Counted from the first letter of the stretch, positions 9,820 to 20,012 are shown. The stretch: DNA of 64,000 bases from an uncultured Sphingomonas sp. (GCA_913776045.1 CAJYOI010000016.1:19365-83364), one strand, 5' to 3'. Translations and numbers: made by a program. Notes: generated from the sequence alone by a model not told the origin.

Positions 9820-10811
9820 GCGGCGGCGCGGTTCGTCCAGGGGGCGTAGAATTCGGCCAGCATGGCCTTCACCGTCGCGCCGTCGGGTACCTTATTCACG
9901 GTGTTGCGGAACTCGGCCGACCCATGCAGGCCGCGGGTGTACCAGCCGAGATGCTTGCGCGCCATCGCGACGCCGGTGTGCTCGCCGTAGAGCGACAGCA
10001 TGTCGTCGTAATGGGCGACGATCAGGCGGTACTGCTCGTCGAGCGTCGGGTCAGGCCGGGGATCGCGCCCCTCCAGCGAATCCATCACCTGACGCAGCAG
10101 CCACGGCTTGCCATAGGCGCCGCGCCCGATCATCACGCCGTCCGCGCCCGATTGCTCGAGCGCCGTGTGCGCGTCCTCGGGCGAACAGATGTCTCCATTG
10201 ACGATGACCGGTAGGCTGATCGCGTCCTTCACCTTGCGGACGAAGGCCCAGTCCGCCGAGCCCTTGTACATCTGGTTGCGGGTACGCCCGTGGACCGTGA
10301 TCAGCTTCACGCCCAGATCCTCGGCGATCCGCGAAAGTTCGGGCGCGTTCAGACTCGAATGGTCCCAGCCCATCCGCATCTTGAGCGTGACGGGCACCTT
10401 CACCGCTTCGACAACCGCCTTGATCAGCTGGGTCGCCAGCGGCAGGTCGCGCATCAGCGCCGATCCCGCATCGCCGTTCGTGACCTTGCGGACCGGGCAG
10501 CCCATGTTGATATCGACGATCGCCGCGCCGCGATCCTCGCTCAGCTTCGCTGCCTCGCCCATTTCATAGGGCGTGCAGCCGACAAGCTGCATCGACACGG
10601 GATCCTCGATCGGGTCCCAGGCGAATTTCTGCAGGCTTTGGCGCGTCTCGCGGATCGCCGCCTGGCTCGCCACCATTTCGGTGACGTTGAGGCCCGACCC
10701 GTATCCGCGCACGACCCGCCGAAACGGCAGGTCGGTCACCCCGGTCATGGGGGCGAGGAAGACGGGCGTGTCGATCCGGACCGGACCGATGTCGATCGGT
10801 TTGATGCGCAT
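9816..10811 (-). CDS. dusB: tRNA dihydrouridine synthase DusB (NifR3)
   Basis: A 331-residue FMN enzyme that reduces specific uridines in tRNA. The TIM-barrel start APMTGVTDLPFR, the catalytic-Cys segment DINMGCPVRKV, the GDAGSALMRD loop and the C-terminal RGAYGKPW are all present. I chose ATG at 10811 (MRIKPIDIGPV). A longer upstream reading runs into an intergenic repeat and is not protein-like. It heads the dusB-ntrBC-ntrYX run, an order well known as nifR3-ntrB-ntrC in alphaproteobacteria. Confidence 0.96.
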   Translation of the reverse strand: MRIKPIDIGPVRIDTPVFLAPMTGVTDLPFRRVVRGYGSGLNVTEMVASQAAIRETRQSLQKFAWDPIEDPVSMQLVGCTPYEMGEAAKLSEDRGAAIVDINMGCPVRKVTNGDAGSALMRDLPLATQLIKAVVEAVKVPVTLKMRMGWDHSSLNAPELSRIAEDLGVKLITVHGRTRNQMYKGSADWAFVRKVKDAISLPVIVNGDICSPEDAHTALEQSGADGVMIGRGAYGKPWLLRQVMDSLEGRDPRPDPTLDEQYRLIVAHYDDMLSLYGEHTGVAMARKHLGWYTRGLHGSAEFRNTVNKVPDGATVKAMLAEFYAPWTNRAAA

Positions 10812-10916
10812 GGGATTGCCTGAAATTTGGGCAGCGCATAGCCGAAACGCCCTCTTGCGGCAAGGCTGGCGGGCACGGCCGCCTCTGACTATGAGGCGCA
10901 TAGAAACAACCCTTTT

Positions 10917-11011
10917 CGTCATTCCCGCGAAGGCGGGAATCAATAGTCGCTGACCGACGTGAAACCCACGGAGCTCAGCCAGAATTGATCCCTGCCATCG
11001 CAGGGATGACG
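10917..11011. repeat. BIME-like pair of inverted GTCATTCCCGCG repeats
   Basis: The left unit at 10917-10942 reads CGTCATTCCCGCGAAGGCGGGAATCA. The right unit at 10985-11011 is an imperfect inverted copy (CGTCATCCCTGCGATGGCAGGGATCAA when reverse-complemented). Each unit is itself a small palindrome. The two arms face each other across about 42 bases in the divergent gap between dusB and ispDF. A second element of the same design lies at 51756-51842. No transposase is nearby. Confidence 0.75.
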
Positions 11012-11037
11012 GACGATAGTGATCGAGTTCGCCGCCG

Positions 11038-12183
11038 ATGTTCCCGCCCCGCACCGCCGCCATCATCGTCGCCGCCGGCAAGGGCGAGCGCGCGGGCGGT
11101 GATGTCCCGAAGCAGTTCGCGCCCCTCGCCGGCCGACCGCTGCTCGCGCACAGCTATGCCGCGCTGTCGACGCACCCTGCGATCGGCGACGTCGTAATCG
11201 TCATCGGCCCCGGTCAGGAGGATGCCCTTCGCAACGCAGTCGGTGACGCCCGCCATGTCATCGGCGGTGCGACGCGGCGGGACTCCGTCATGGCGGGGCT
11301 GAATGCCGTCACGGATGTCGAGCACGTTCTTATCCACGATGCCGCCCGACCGTTTCTGACGGCGGCCGTGATCGAGCGCCTGCTCGCCGCGCTCGACGCC
11401 GCGCCCGGCGCGGTCCCCGTCCTCCCCGTCGCCGACACGATTGCGCGCGCCGACGCGGTGCTCGGTGATACGATCGACCGCTCGAACGTCGTGCGAGTCC
11501 AGACGCCGCAGGCATTTCACCTCGACGCGATCCGTGCCGCGCATGCCGCATGGCCGGACGGGCAGGAAGCAACCGACGACGCGCAGGTCTTGCGCGCACA
11601 TGGGGAACAGGTCGTGACGGTCGAAGGCGATGCGATGCTGGAAAAGGTAACCCACCCCGGCGACTTCGCCGCCGCCGAGGCGCGCCATGCCGCCGCAATG
11701 ATCTCGCGCAGCGCAAGCGGGTACGACGTCCACCGGCTGGAAGCGGGTGAGGAAATGTGGCTGGGCGGCGTGCTGATCCCGCATGACAAGGGCCTGTCTG
11801 GGCACAGCGACGCCGACGTCGCGCTCCACGCGATCACCGATGCGCTGCTCGGCACGATCGCGGCAGGGGACATCGGCAGCCATTTTCCGCCCAGTGACCC
11901 GCAATGGAGGGGTGCTGCCTCCGACCAGTTTCTTGCCCACGCCGCCTCGCTGGTCGCGGGGCGCGGCGGGATCGTCGATTTCGTCGACCTGACGATCATC
12001 TGCGAAGCGCCGAAGATCGGCCCGCATCGTGAGTTCATTCGTATGCGTATCGCCGACATCTTGCGGCTGGACGCCAGCCAGGTAAGCGTGAAGGCGACAA
12101 CCACAGAGCGCCTCGGCTTCACCGGCCGTGGCGAAGGCATCGCCGCCCAGGCGGTCGCCACCGTTCGCGTACCGAGAGTGTAA
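11038..12183 (+). CDS. ispDF: Bifunctional IspDF (MEP cytidylyltransferase / MEcPP synthase)
   Basis: A 381-residue fusion that catalyses two non-consecutive steps of the MEP isoprenoid pathway. The IspD part (residues 1 to about 220) has the nucleotide-binding start AAIIVAAGKGERAGGDVPKQ and the IHDAARPF motif. The IspF part (about 222-381) starts SASGYDVHRL and carries the metal-binding DVH and the GHSDADVALHA and KATTTERLGFTGRGEGI motifs. IspDF fusions are common in alpha- and epsilonproteobacteria. It is divergent from dusB across the repeat-bearing gap. Confidence 0.97.
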   Translation: MFPPRTAAIIVAAGKGERAGGDVPKQFAPLAGRPLLAHSYAALSTHPAIGDVVIVIGPGQEDALRNAVGDARHVIGGATRRDSVMAGLNAVTDVEHVLIHDAARPFLTAAVIERLLAALDAAPGAVPVLPVADTIARADAVLGDTIDRSNVVRVQTPQAFHLDAIRAAHAAWPDGQEATDDAQVLRAHGEQVVTVEGDAMLEKVTHPGDFAAAEARHAAAMISRSASGYDVHRLEAGEEMWLGGVLIPHDKGLSGHSDADVALHAITDALLGTIAAGDIGSHFPPSDPQWRGAASDQFLAHAASLVAGRGGIVDFVDLTIICEAPKIGPHREFIRMRIADILRLDASQVSVKATTTERLGFTGRGEGIAAQAVATVRVPRV

Positions 12184-12187
12184 TTCG

Positions 12188-12715
12188 ATGCCCATTCGTC
12201 CCCTCCTCGCTGTCGCCGCGCTGCTGTCGGCCTCGACCGCCCAGGCCCAGGCCCCCACCTGTATCCCGCAGCCGGAGGCAGAGGCGCTTTTCCTGGCGCT
12301 GGCGCCTGCGATGATCGGCAGCGTTGCAGCAACCTGCGCGCCGACTCTGCCCGCCAATGCCCTGCTGCGCCGCCCGGTCGATCAGTTGACGGCGAAATAC
12401 ACGGCCGAAAGCGAGACGGCTTGGCCACGCGCCAAGGAGGGTGCGCGCAAGCTGCTAGGTTCGCAGGGCGGTCAAATGGTCGACAGCGAACTCTTTCGCC
12501 CGATGGTTACGTCGATGATCGCGCCGATGCTGGCGAAAGAGGTCAAGGCAAAGGACTGCCCCAACATCGACCGCGTGCTCACGCTGATCGATCCGTTGCC
12601 GGCGAAAAACACTGCGGCGCTGGTCGTCACGTTGCTCGATATCTCCGGCGCGACGAAGCCTAAGGCGGGACGCCGGGCCGATTTTACTCTCTGCCCGCGC
12701 ACGAGCCGACCGTGA
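12188..12715 (+). CDS. Unknown secreted/periplasmic protein
   Basis: A 175-residue protein with a clear Sec signal peptide ([22 protein letters not shown], cleavage after about residue 22). The mature part is helical with four Cys, at CIPQPE, ATCAP, DCPN and LCPR, which could form two disulfides. I do not recognise a family. It starts 4 bases after the ispDF stop and overlaps cinA by four bases (GTGA at 12712-12715), so it lies in an ispDF-cinA operon. The ATG is preceded by a short A/T-rich spacer and not by a strong Shine-Dalgarno. Confidence 0.7.
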   Translation: MPIRPLLAVAALLSASTAQAQAPTCIPQPEAEALFLALAPAMIGSVAATCAPTLPANALLRRPVDQLTAKYTAESETAWPRAKEGARKLLGSQGGQMVDSELFRPMVTSMIAPMLAKEVKAKDCPNIDRVLTLIDPLPAKNTAALVVTLLDISGATKPKAGRRADFTLCPRTSRP

Positions 12716-13254
12716 CCGACCGCCGCGACACAATCCTGCCGGCGGAATTGGTCGAAGCTGCCCGCCGCGTCATCGACTCCAACCGCGCCGCCGGTCGTCG
12801 GATCGCGACCGCGGAAAGCTGCACCGGCGGCCTGGTGGCAGCGGCGTTGACCGAAGTGCCGGGATCGTCCGACGTCTTCGTCGGCGGATTGGTAACCTAT
12901 TCCAACGAGTCGAAGACCGCGTTGCTGAAGGTTTCGGGCGACGTGCTCGAGACGTTCGGCGCGGTGTCGGTCGCGACCGCGTGGCAGATGGCGCAGGGCG
13001 CGCTCGGCAAGTCGGAGGCCGATGTCGCAGTCGCTATTACCGGAGTCGCCGGACCGGGCGGCGGCAGCGAGGCGAAACCGGTCGGTACGGTCGTGTTCGC
13101 CCGCGCCGAGCGGGGCGGCAACCCGGATCATGTCGTGGCGGATACTCGTCAGTTCGGCGATCTCGGCCGCGGCGGCGTGCGCCTTCAAGCGGCGCTGTGC
13201 GCGCTCGAACTGCTGCTGCCGGAAGCCGACGAGCCAGTCGCCGAATCGCCATAG
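12712..13254 (+). CDS. pncC: CinA C-terminal domain protein (nicotinamide-nucleotide amidohydrolase, PncC)
   Basis: A 180-residue single-domain CinA-type deamidase that recycles nicotinamide mononucleotide to nicotinic acid mononucleotide in NAD salvage. It has the motifs [16 protein letters not shown] (catalytic Ser region), [11 protein letters not shown], and the [17 protein letters not shown] loop. It starts at GTG 12712, overlapping the previous gene. Its last 70 bases overlap, on the opposite strand, the 3' end of the COQ10-like gene. There is no N-terminal MoeA-like domain, so it is the short PncC form. Confidence 0.92.
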   Translation: MTDRRDTILPAELVEAARRVIDSNRAAGRRIATAESCTGGLVAAALTEVPGSSDVFVGGLVTYSNESKTALLKVSGDVLETFGAVSVATAWQMAQGALGKSEADVAVAITGVAGPGGGSEAKPVGTVVFARAERGGNPDHVVADTRQFGDLGRGGVRLQAALCALELLLPEADEPVAESP

Positions 13255-13676
13255 AGTTTTGCGGCGCGATCCTCGAACGCGCCGATCATCTTTCTGAGCG
13301 CGCGGTCGAAGACCTGGCCGGCGATCATTTCGAACATCCGGTTCTTGAACGCGAAGTCGACGCAGAAATCGACCATGCATCCGCCCTGCCCGTCCGGGCG
13401 GAATTTCCAGTCATTGCTCAAATACTGAAGTGGGCCGTCGACATAGTCGACATGGATATGCTCGGGCCGCGTCTTCTGAACGCGCGACGTAAAGCTCTCG
13501 CGCAGGCCTTTGAAGCCGACGATCATGTCGGCGACCATCTCGCTGTCGCCGTCAGACCGCACCCGGATCGCGCTGACCCAGGGCAGGAACTCGGCATAGG
13601 CGCGCACGTCGGCGACAAGGTCGAACATCTGCTCCGGCGTATAGGGCAGATGTCGCGTTTCGTTATGCTTTGGCAA
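13185..13676 (-). CDS. COQ10/RatA-family START-domain lipid-binding protein
   Basis: A 163-residue protein of the polyketide cyclase/START fold, related to COQ10 (ubiquinone chaperone) and RatA. The family start [19 protein letters not shown] is clear, followed by [11 protein letters not shown] and the C-terminal helix [16 protein letters not shown]. In alphaproteobacteria the likely role is binding ubiquinone or a related lipid; a toxin function is unlikely. The last 20 residues are an unusual Ser-rich tail encoded entirely opposite the end of cinA. The start overlaps lipA by 14 bases, so it is co-expressed with lipA. Confidence 0.88.
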   Translation of the reverse strand: MPKHNETRHLPYTPEQMFDLVADVRAYAEFLPWVSAIRVRSDGDSEMVADMIVGFKGLRESFTSRVQKTRPEHIHVDYVDGPLQYLSNDWKFRPDGQGGCMVDFCVDFAFKNRMFEMIAGQVFDRALRKMIGAFEDRAAKLYGDSATGSSASGSSSSSAHSAA

Positions 13677-14598
13677 GCTTGGCCTCGCGCGCCGCGCGCA
13701 TCTTCGCGAAGTCGTCGCCCGCGTGGTAGCTCGAGCGCGTCAGCGGCGACGAGGCGACCAGCAGGAAGCCCTTGGCCCGCCCGATCGCGGCATAGGCATC
13801 GAACGCCGCCGGGGTCACGAAATCCTGGACCTTGGCATGGCGCGGAGTCGGTTGCAGATATTGCCCCATCGTCAGGAAATCGATGTCGGCGCTGCGCATG
13901 TCGTCCATCACCTGATGGACCTCCAGACGCTCTTCGCCCAGCCCGAGCATGATGCCGGACTTGGTGAAGATCGACGGATCGAGCTTCTTGACCGACTCCA
14001 GCAGCCGCAGCGACGCATAGTAGCGCGCGCCCGGGCGGATCGTCGGATACAGCCTCGGCACCGTTTCCAGATTGTGGTTGTAGACGTCCGGCCGCGCCGC
14101 GACGATCGCCTCGACGGCGGCCTCGTGCTTGTTGCGGAAGTCGGGGGTCAGGATTTCGATTGTCGTCGTCGGATTGGCATTGCGCACCGCCTGGATCACC
14201 TTGACGAACTGCGATGCGCCGCCATCGGGCAGGTCGTCGCGATCGACCGAGGTGATGACGATGTGGTTGAGCCCCATCTGCGCCGCGGCATCGGCGACGT
14301 TGTTCGGCTCGTTCACGTCGACCTTGCGCGGCATCCCCGTCTTCACGTTGCAGAAGGCGCAGGCGCGGGTACAGGTGTCGCCCAGGATCATGACGGTCGC
14401 ATGCTTCTTCGACCAGCATTCACCGATGTTCGGGCAGGCCGCTTCCTCGCAGACCGTAGTCAAGCTCTTGGATCGCATCAGCGCGCGCGTGGCGGCGAAA
14501 CCGGCGCTGGTCGGCGCCTTCACGCGGATCCAGTCGGGCTTGCGCTGGCGCCCTTCTGCAGGGGCGGCCGGGCGGGCGAGCGGGCTCATCTCGTTCAT
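13663..14598 (-). CDS. lipA: Lipoyl synthase LipA
   Basis: A radical-SAM enzyme of about 311 residues that inserts two sulfurs into octanoyl groups on E2 and GcvH domains. It has the auxiliary-cluster motif [12 protein letters not shown], the radical-SAM motif CTRACAFC, and the C-terminal [15 protein letters not shown] serine region. I chose ATG at 14598 ([10 protein letters not shown]), which matches how related proteins begin. ATG at 14616 would add six residues. The end overlaps the COQ10-like gene by 14 bases. Confidence 0.96.
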   Translation of the reverse strand: MNEMSPLARPAAPAEGRQRKPDWIRVKAPTSAGFAATRALMRSKSLTTVCEEAACPNIGECWSKKHATVMILGDTCTRACAFCNVKTGMPRKVDVNEPNNVADAAAQMGLNHIVITSVDRDDLPDGGASQFVKVIQAVRNANPTTTIEILTPDFRNKHEAAVEAIVAARPDVYNHNLETVPRLYPTIRPGARYYASLRLLESVKKLDPSIFTKSGIMLGLGEERLEVHQVMDDMRSADIDFLTMGQYLQPTPRHAKVQDFVTPAAFDAYAAIGRAKGFLLVASSPLTRSSYHAGDDFAKMRAAREAKLAKA

Positions 14599-14709
14599 CG
14601 CGCGCGAGATAGCCATCGTGGACGCGTCCGACAATGGCGGAACCGAATTGCGCAACATATGTTGCAAGCGCGAACCCGGCTCGATGCCAGTCAATTGCAG
14701 AGGATTTTC

Positions 14710-15339
14710 ATGACCCATTTCTCGGACCTGGTCGACGGCTACTACCGCTTCCGTGGCGGCGAATGGCTGGAAGAGCGCGAACGATGGAGCGAACTCGCCG
14801 CGGGGCAAAGCCCGAAGGTGATGATCATCGCCTGTTCCGATAGCCGCGTCGACCCGGCGACCATCTTCGGCTCACGTCCGGGAGAAGTGTTCGTCGTGCG
14901 CAATGTCGCCGCACTGGTTCCGCCGTTCGACGAATCGGGTGGCCTGCACGGTGTCTCGGCGGCGCTCGAATTCGCGGTGACCAAGCTGAAGGTCGAGGAA
15001 ATCCTGGTGCTCGGCCACGGCGCCTGCGGCGGCGTAAACGCGGCTCTGACCCAGAGCCTGGCCGACGCGAAGCCCGGCGAAGGCGGGTTCGTCGCCGAAT
15101 GGATCGGCCTCCTCGACGACGCGCGCGAGAAGGTGGTTGCCGAACATGGCGTGTCCGATGCCGGCCAGACCGCGCTGGAGCAGGAAGGCGTCCGCGTCTC
15201 GATCGATAATCTCAAGACCTTCCCCTTCGTGCGGAAGGCGCTCGACGACGGCACGCTCAGCATCCACGGCGCGGTCTTCGCCATCGCCGACGGCAAGCTG
15301 CGTGTGCTGGAAGACAGCGATCAGTTCGTTCCCGCCTGA
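14710..15339 (+). CDS. Beta-class carbonic anhydrase
   Basis: A 209-residue zinc enzyme interconverting CO2 and bicarbonate. Zinc ligands are visible in ACSDSRVDP (Cys, with the Asp-Arg dyad) and GHGACGGV (His and Cys). It starts at ATG 14710 with an AGAGGA Shine-Dalgarno eight bases upstream. It is divergent from lipA and convergent with the rhomboid gene. Bicarbonate supply could feed the nearby carAB and the biotin carboxylases, though this link is only inferred. Confidence 0.95.
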   Translation: MTHFSDLVDGYYRFRGGEWLEERERWSELAAGQSPKVMIIACSDSRVDPATIFGSRPGEVFVVRNVAALVPPFDESGGLHGVSAALEFAVTKLKVEEILVLGHGACGGVNAALTQSLADAKPGEGGFVAEWIGLLDDAREKVVAEHGVSDAGQTALEQEGVRVSIDNLKTFPFVRKALDDGTLSIHGAVFAIADGKLRVLEDSDQFVPA

Positions 15340-15361
15340 TCGCGCGGCGGGGTGCCTGCGA

Positions 15362-16006
15362 TCAGGCGCCCCGCCATCGCCACAGCAAGAGCGGGCGACA
15401 GAGGATCAGGCCGAGCAGAAAGCCGCCGACAGGCGCCGCCGCCGCGATCGGCATCCCCGCCCGGACGCTCAGCACGCCGATCGCGAGATTGAGAACCGTC
15501 CACGCCGCAAGCAGCCACAGGACGTGGAGCAGCCAGCCAGGCACCGGCCCGACGTCGCTGGTCCGCTGCCGTCCGTATAATAGCGCATACGCACCGACGA
15601 CTGCCGATGCCGCGCCGCTGGCGCCGATCATCGGCACCGGTGACTGCGGCGCGACCGCCCATTGCGCCACGCAGGCCGCATAGGCGCCAAGCAGATAGAG
15701 GATCATCACGCCGCGGCTGCCGAGCGCATGTTCCGTGGCGACGCCGCAATATACGAGCGTGACGAGGTTGAAGGCGAGATGGAGCGGTCCGCCGTGGATC
15801 AGCGTGGCGCTCAGCGGAGTCAGGATGACGGGGACCAGCCCGGGAAGGTCACCGGCAAGCCCCAGGCTGGCGCGCGCCGGCATGAAACCGGCGTACAGCG
15901 CCGCATGCTGCTCCAACCCGAGCAATGTCACGATCAGGCTGACCATCGCCGTGATCCCCGCGATCGCGATCGTCGCGGGAGCAGCTTTGAAAAAGCCGGT
16001 CACCAC
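15362..16006 (-). CDS. Rhomboid-family membrane protein lacking the catalytic histidine
   Basis: A 214-residue polytopic protein of the rhomboid family with about six membrane helices. The oxyanion-side motif HGGPLHLAFN (His71, His76, Asn80) and the nucleophile motif GASGA (Ser130) are intact. In the last helix, where rhomboid proteases have His followed by a glycine-glycine pair, the sequence reads AAAAPVGGFLLG, with Pro192 in the His position. The Ser-His dyad is therefore broken and it may be a pseudoprotease acting as a membrane chaperone or regulator. It lies between two other genes without an obvious operon partner. Confidence 0.85.
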   Translation of the reverse strand: MVTGFFKAAPATIAIAGITAMVSLIVTLLGLEQHAALYAGFMPARASLGLAGDLPGLVPVILTPLSATLIHGGPLHLAFNLVTLVYCGVATEHALGSRGVMILYLLGAYAACVAQWAVAPQSPVPMIGASGAASAVVGAYALLYGRQRTSDVGPVPGWLLHVLWLLAAWTVLNLAIGVLSVRAGMPIAAAAPVGGFLLGLILCRPLLLWRWRGA

Positions 16007-16011
16007 TTACT

Positions 16012-16090
16012 CCGTCCGTGCTGAGCCTGTCGAAGCAGCGTATTTTCGTTCGAGAAGAGCATCCCTTCGACAAGCGCAGGGCGAACGGGA
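16012..16090. repeat. Inverted intergenic repeat of the CTGAGCCTGTCGAAG type
   Basis: The left arm at 16012-16040 contains GTGCTGAGCCTGTCGAAG. The right arm at 16063-16090 contains CTTCGACAAGCGCAGGGCGAACGG, its imperfect inverted counterpart, around a spacer of about 20 bases. This is a dispersed repeat commonly seen in sphingomonad genomes. It lies in the gap between the rhomboid gene and greA and may fold in the transcript. Confidence 0.7.
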
Positions 16091-16100
16091 GCAGTCGGCG

Positions 16101-16577
16101 TCAGATGAACTCGATCTTGTTCACAAGGTAATATCGGTCGCCCGCCGGAACCGACACTTCGACCTCGTCCTCGACCTTGCGCCCGATCAGCGCACGGCCG
16201 AGCGGCGAATTGTAGCTGATCCGCCCGCTCTTCGCGTCCGCCTCGGTCTGGCCGACGATCTGGTACTTGATCGGCTTGTCGTCCTCGTCGAGCAACGTGA
16301 CGGTCGCGCCAAACACGACCTTGTCACCCGACAGGTCCTTGGGGTCGATGATCTGCGCGCGGCTCAGCTTGTCCTCTATGTCGGCGATCGACGCCTCGAT
16401 CTGACCCTGCCGTTCCTTCGCCGCATGATATTCGGCGTTTTCGGACAGGTCGCCGTGCGCGCGTGCTTCCTCGATCGCGTCGACGATCTGCGGCCGTTCT
16501 TCCTTCAGACGCTTCAGATCGGCGTGGAGCTTTTCATACCCTTCCGCCAACATCGGCATCTTTTCGACGGTCGCCAT
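16101..16577 (-). CDS. greA: Transcription elongation factor GreA
   Basis: A 158-residue factor that stimulates transcript cleavage in backtracked RNA polymerase. The N-terminal coiled coil carries the acidic tip [16 protein letters not shown], and the C-terminal FKBP-like domain ends with the [18 protein letters not shown] signature. Length is standard. It follows carB by 78 bases, which contain a 7-base-pair hairpin (16610-16629) but no U-tract, so read-through from carB is possible. A second Gre factor (greB) lies at 46.4 kb. Confidence 0.97.
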   Translation of the reverse strand: MATVEKMPMLAEGYEKLHADLKRLKEERPQIVDAIEEARAHGDLSENAEYHAAKERQGQIEASIADIEDKLSRAQIIDPKDLSGDKVVFGATVTLLDEDDKPIKYQIVGQTEADAKSGRISYNSPLGRALIGRKVEDEVEVSVPAGDRYYLVNKIEFI

Positions 16578-16655
16578 GTCGTAAATCCTTCAACGCCCCT
16601 TTCCCCAGACGGGCTTCCCTGAAAGCCCGCCCGCACATCAACCAGCTTGTGGGGA

Positions 16656-19600
16656 TCAGTTGTGCGACTGCGAATAATAGGCTTGCAGGGGACGTACTTC
16701 AAGGGAGGTCCGCCCGAGCGCCGCGATGGCCTGCGCCGCCGCAACGCTTGCCGACGCGGTCGTGAAATACGGCACCTTCTGCGCCAGCGCCGATTTGCGG
16801 ATGTCCTGGCTGTCCTTCAGGCTCTGCCACCCCTCGGTCGTATTGAATATCAGCGCCACGTCGCCATCGCGAATTCGGTCGACGATGTTCGGGCGGCCCT
16901 GCGCGACCTTCAGCACCGGCTCCACGGTCACGCCGTTCGCCAACAGATAATCCGCCGTGCCGCCCGTCGCGATGATGTGGAAGCCCTGTTCGGCCAGGAT
17001 GCGGACGCCCGGCAGGATCACCGGCTTGTCGCTGTCCTTCACGCTGACGAACACCGTGCCATCCTTCGGCAGCACCGTGCCCGCCCCCAACTGCGCCTTG
17101 GCGAACGCGATGTCGAAATCGCGATCGATTCCCATAACTTCGCCGGTTGACTTCATTTCCGGTGACAGGACCGGATCGACGCCGGGGAAGCGGTTGAAGG
17201 GGAAGACCGCTTCCTTGACCGCGATGTGCCCGTCGGCCTTGGCGATCGTCGGCAGGTCGGCAAGTTTCTCGCCGGCCATGACCCGCGACGCGATCTTTGC
17301 GATCGGCGAGCCCACCGCCTTGGCGACGAAGGGCACCGTGCGGCTGGCGCGCGGGTTGACCTCGATCAGGTAGACGACGCCGTCCTTCACCGCGAACTGG
17401 ATGTTCATCAGGCCGACGACGCCCAGCGCGCGGGCAAGGGCGTCAGCCTGCCGCTCGATCTCCGCGATGACATCGGCCGGCAGGCTGTACGGCGGCAGAG
17501 TGCAGGCGCTGTCGCCCGAATGGACGCCGGCTTCCTCGATATGCTGCATGACGCCAGCGACGACCACGTCCGTCCCGTCGCAGATCGCATCGACATCGAC
17601 CTCGATCGCGTCGCGCAGATAACTGTCGATCAGCACCGGGGAATCGCCCGACACCTGGACCGCGGTTTGGATATAGTTGTCGAGCTGGGCGACGGTATCG
17701 ACCACCTCCATCGCGCGCCCGCCGAGCACATAGCTCGGGCGCATCAGCACTGGGTAGCCGATCCGATCGGCCACCGCGATCGCCTCTTCCCGGCTCCGTG
17801 CGATGCCGTTGGCCGGCTGCTTGAGGCCCAGCTTGGCGACGAGGGCGGCGAAGCGCTCGCGGTCCTCGGCCAGGTCGATCGCGTCCGGGCTGGTGCCCAG
17901 GATCGGGATGCCCGCGGCTTCCAGCGCCTTGGCGAGATTGAGCGGCGTCTGTCCGCCGAACTGGACGATCACGCCGACCAGCTCGCCCGCCTGCTGTTCG
18001 ACGTGCAGGATCTCCAGCACGTCCTCGGCGGTCAGCGGCTCGAAATACAGGCGATCAGACGTGTCATAATCGGTGCTGACCGTTTCCGGGTTGCAGTTGA
18101 CCATGATCGTCTCGAAGCCCGCGTCCGCCAGCGCGAAGCACGCGTGGCAGCAGCAGTAATCGAACTCGATCCCCTGCCCGATCCGGTTCGGACCACCGCC
18201 CAGGATGACGATCTTCCGCCGATCCGACGGCATAGCCTCGTTCTCGGGCTCGCCGAAGCTGGGCGCTTCGTAGGTCGAGTACATGTAAGGCGTCTTGGCC
18301 TCGAATTCGGCCGCGCAGGTGTCGATCCGCTTGAAGACCGGACGTACGCCCAGCTTCAGCCGATGCTCGCGCACCTCGTCCTCGGTCACGCCGCCGGTCA
18401 TCGCCTTCACCGCTTCGTGGATCAGGCCGGAGCCGCGCGCGATGCCGCGCTGCATGCCGCGCAGGTTCGCCGACTGGAGCGCCAGCCACGCGAGGCGCTT
18501 ATCGCTGAAGCCCATCGCCTTCAGCCGGCGCATGCCCGCCGCGTCGATCGGCAGGCCGTCGGTGCAGACTTCCTTCTCGGCCGCGACGATCTCGGCGATC
18601 CGCTCCAGGAACCAGGGATCGAACTTGGCGATCGCGTGGATCTCGGCGACCGTGAAGCCCTCGCGCAGCGCCTGTGCCGCGACCAGCAAGCGGTCGGGAG
18701 TCGCGACGGCCAGAGCCGCCTCGATCTCCTCGCGCGGACGCCCGGCGATGCGATCGACGGTGTTGAAGCCGCTCAGGCCCGTCTCCAGCCCGCGCAGCGC
18801 CTTCTGCATCGATTCGTGGATGTTGCGTCCGATCGCCATGACTTCGCCGACCGACTTCATCGCGGTGCCCAGCGTCGCTTCGGCGCCCTTGAACTTCTCG
18901 AACGCGAAGCGCGGGATCTTGGTGACGACGTAATCGATGGTCGGTTCGAACGACGCCGGCGTCGCGCCGGTGATGTCGTTGGTGATTTCATCGAGCGTAT
19001 AGCCGACCGCCAGCTTCGCCGCGACCTTCGCGATCGGGAAGCCAGTGGCCTTCGACGCGAGTGCCGACGATCGGCTGACGCGCGGGTTCATCTCGATGAC
19101 GATCAGGCGGCCGTCCTTCGGATTGACCGAGAACTGCACATTCGAACCGCCTGTTTCTACACCGATTTCCCGCAGGACCGCGATCGATGCATTGCGCATG
19201 ATCTGGTATTCCTTGTCGGTCAGCGTCAGCGCCGGCGCGACGGTGATCGAATCGCCGGTGTGGACGCCCATCGGGTCGATATTCTCGATCGAACAGACGA
19301 TGATGGCGTTGTCCGCACGGTCGCGGACCACCTCCATCTCATATTCCTTCCAGCCGAGCAGCGATTCCTCGATCAGCACTTCGGTGGTCGGCGACAGGTC
19401 GAGGCCCTTGCGGACGATCTCGACGAACTCCTCGCGGTTGTACGCAATGCCGCCGCCGGTGCCGCCGAGGGTAAAGCTCGGGCGGATGACGGCGGGTAGC
19501 CCCGTGAACTCCAGCCCCTCCAGCGCCTCTTCCAGCGTGTGGGCGATGGCCGAGCGGGCGCTTTCCAGCCCGATCTTGGTCATCGCTTCCTTGAACTTCT

Positions 19601-19988
19601 GGCGATCCTCGGCCTTGTCGATCGCCTCGGCATCGGCGCCGATCATCGTGACGCCGAACTTCTCCAGCGTGCCATCGTGGAACAGCGCCAGCGCGGTGTT
19701 CAGCGCGGTCTGCCCGCCCATCGTCGGCAGGACGGCGTCGGGCCGCTCCTTCTCGATGATCTTGGCGACGACTTCGGGCGTGATCGGCTCAACATAGGTC
19801 GCGTCGGCCAGGTCCGGATCGGTCATGATCGTCGCCGGATTGCTGTTCACCAGGACGATGCGATAGCCCTCTTCCTTCAGCGCCTTGATCGCCTGCGTGC
19901 CCGAATAATCGAACTCGCACGCCTGTCCGATGATGATCGGACCCGCGCCGATGACGAGGATGGTGGAGATGTCGGTGCGTTTAGGCAT
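16656..19988 (-). CDS. carB: Carbamoyl-phosphate synthase large subunit CarB
   Basis: An 1110-residue subunit that forms carbamoyl phosphate from bicarbonate, glutamine-derived ammonia and two ATP, for arginine and pyrimidine synthesis. The two ATP-grasp halves are visible: the N-half starts [22 protein letters not shown] and has [17 protein letters not shown], and the C-half has [17 protein letters not shown] and [17 protein letters not shown]. An MGS-like allosteric domain with [11 protein letters not shown] follows. The slightly long length is normal for alphaproteobacteria. It is downstream of carA and a small unknown gene. Confidence 0.98.
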   Translation of the reverse strand: MPKRTDISTILVIGAGPIIIGQACEFDYSGTQAIKALKEEGYRIVLVNSNPATIMTDPDLADATYVEPITPEVVAKIIEKERPDAVLPTMGGQTALNTALALFHDGTLEKFGVTMIGADAEAIDKAEDRQKFKEAMTKIGLESARSAIAHTLEEALEGLEFTGLPAVIRPSFTLGGTGGGIAYNREEFVEIVRKGLDLSPTTEVLIEESLLGWKEYEMEVVRDRADNAIIVCSIENIDPMGVHTGDSITVAPALTLTDKEYQIMRNASIAVLREIGVETGGSNVQFSVNPKDGRLIVIEMNPRVSRSSALASKATGFPIAKVAAKLAVGYTLDEITNDITGATPASFEPTIDYVVTKIPRFAFEKFKGAEATLGTAMKSVGEVMAIGRNIHESMQKALRGLETGLSGFNTVDRIAGRPREEIEAALAVATPDRLLVAAQALREGFTVAEIHAIAKFDPWFLERIAEIVAAEKEVCTDGLPIDAAGMRRLKAMGFSDKRLAWLALQSANLRGMQRGIARGSGLIHEAVKAMTGGVTEDEVREHRLKLGVRPVFKRIDTCAAEFEAKTPYMYSTYEAPSFGEPENEAMPSDRRKIVILGGGPNRIGQGIEFDYCCCHACFALADAGFETIMVNCNPETVSTDYDTSDRLYFEPLTAEDVLEILHVEQQAGELVGVIVQFGGQTPLNLAKALEAAGIPILGTSPDAIDLAEDRERFAALVAKLGLKQPANGIARSREEAIAVADRIGYPVLMRPSYVLGGRAMEVVDTVAQLDNYIQTAVQVSGDSPVLIDSYLRDAIEVDVDAICDGTDVVVAGVMQHIEEAGVHSGDSACTLPPYSLPADVIAEIERQADALARALGVVGLMNIQFAVKDGVVYLIEVNPRASRTVPFVAKAVGSPIAKIASRVMAGEKLADLPTIAKADGHIAVKEAVFPFNRFPGVDPVLSPEMKSTGEVMGIDRDFDIAFAKAQLGAGTVLPKDGTVFVSVKDSDKPVILPGVRILAEQGFHIIATGGTADYLLANGVTVEPVLKVAQGRPNIVDRIRDGDVALIFNTTEGWQSLKDSQDIRKSALAQKVPYFTTASASVAAAQAIAALGRTSLEVRPLQAYYSQSHN

Positions 19989-20012
19989 TTCTGGTTTTTG
20001 GTCCAGTTAAAC

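Noticed and set aside
13185-13676. Calling the START-domain gene a RatA toxin
   Set aside because: There is no RnfH-type (RatB) partner next to it, and alphaproteobacterial members are linked to ubiquinone (COQ10). The gene is coupled to lipA.
16610-16629. Attenuator or terminator between carB and greA
   Set aside because: There is a 7-base-pair hairpin but no U-tract on the minus strand, so I do not list it as a terminator.
17226-19499. A long open frame on the plus strand opposite carB (about 757 codons), and similar ones opposite rpoD (24123-26060, minus), M13/cckA (37329-39977, plus) and ettA
   Set aside because: These are mirror frames produced by high third-position GC in the true genes. 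Their translations are Arg/His/Asp-rich and match no domain, while the opposite strand encodes clear conserved proteins.
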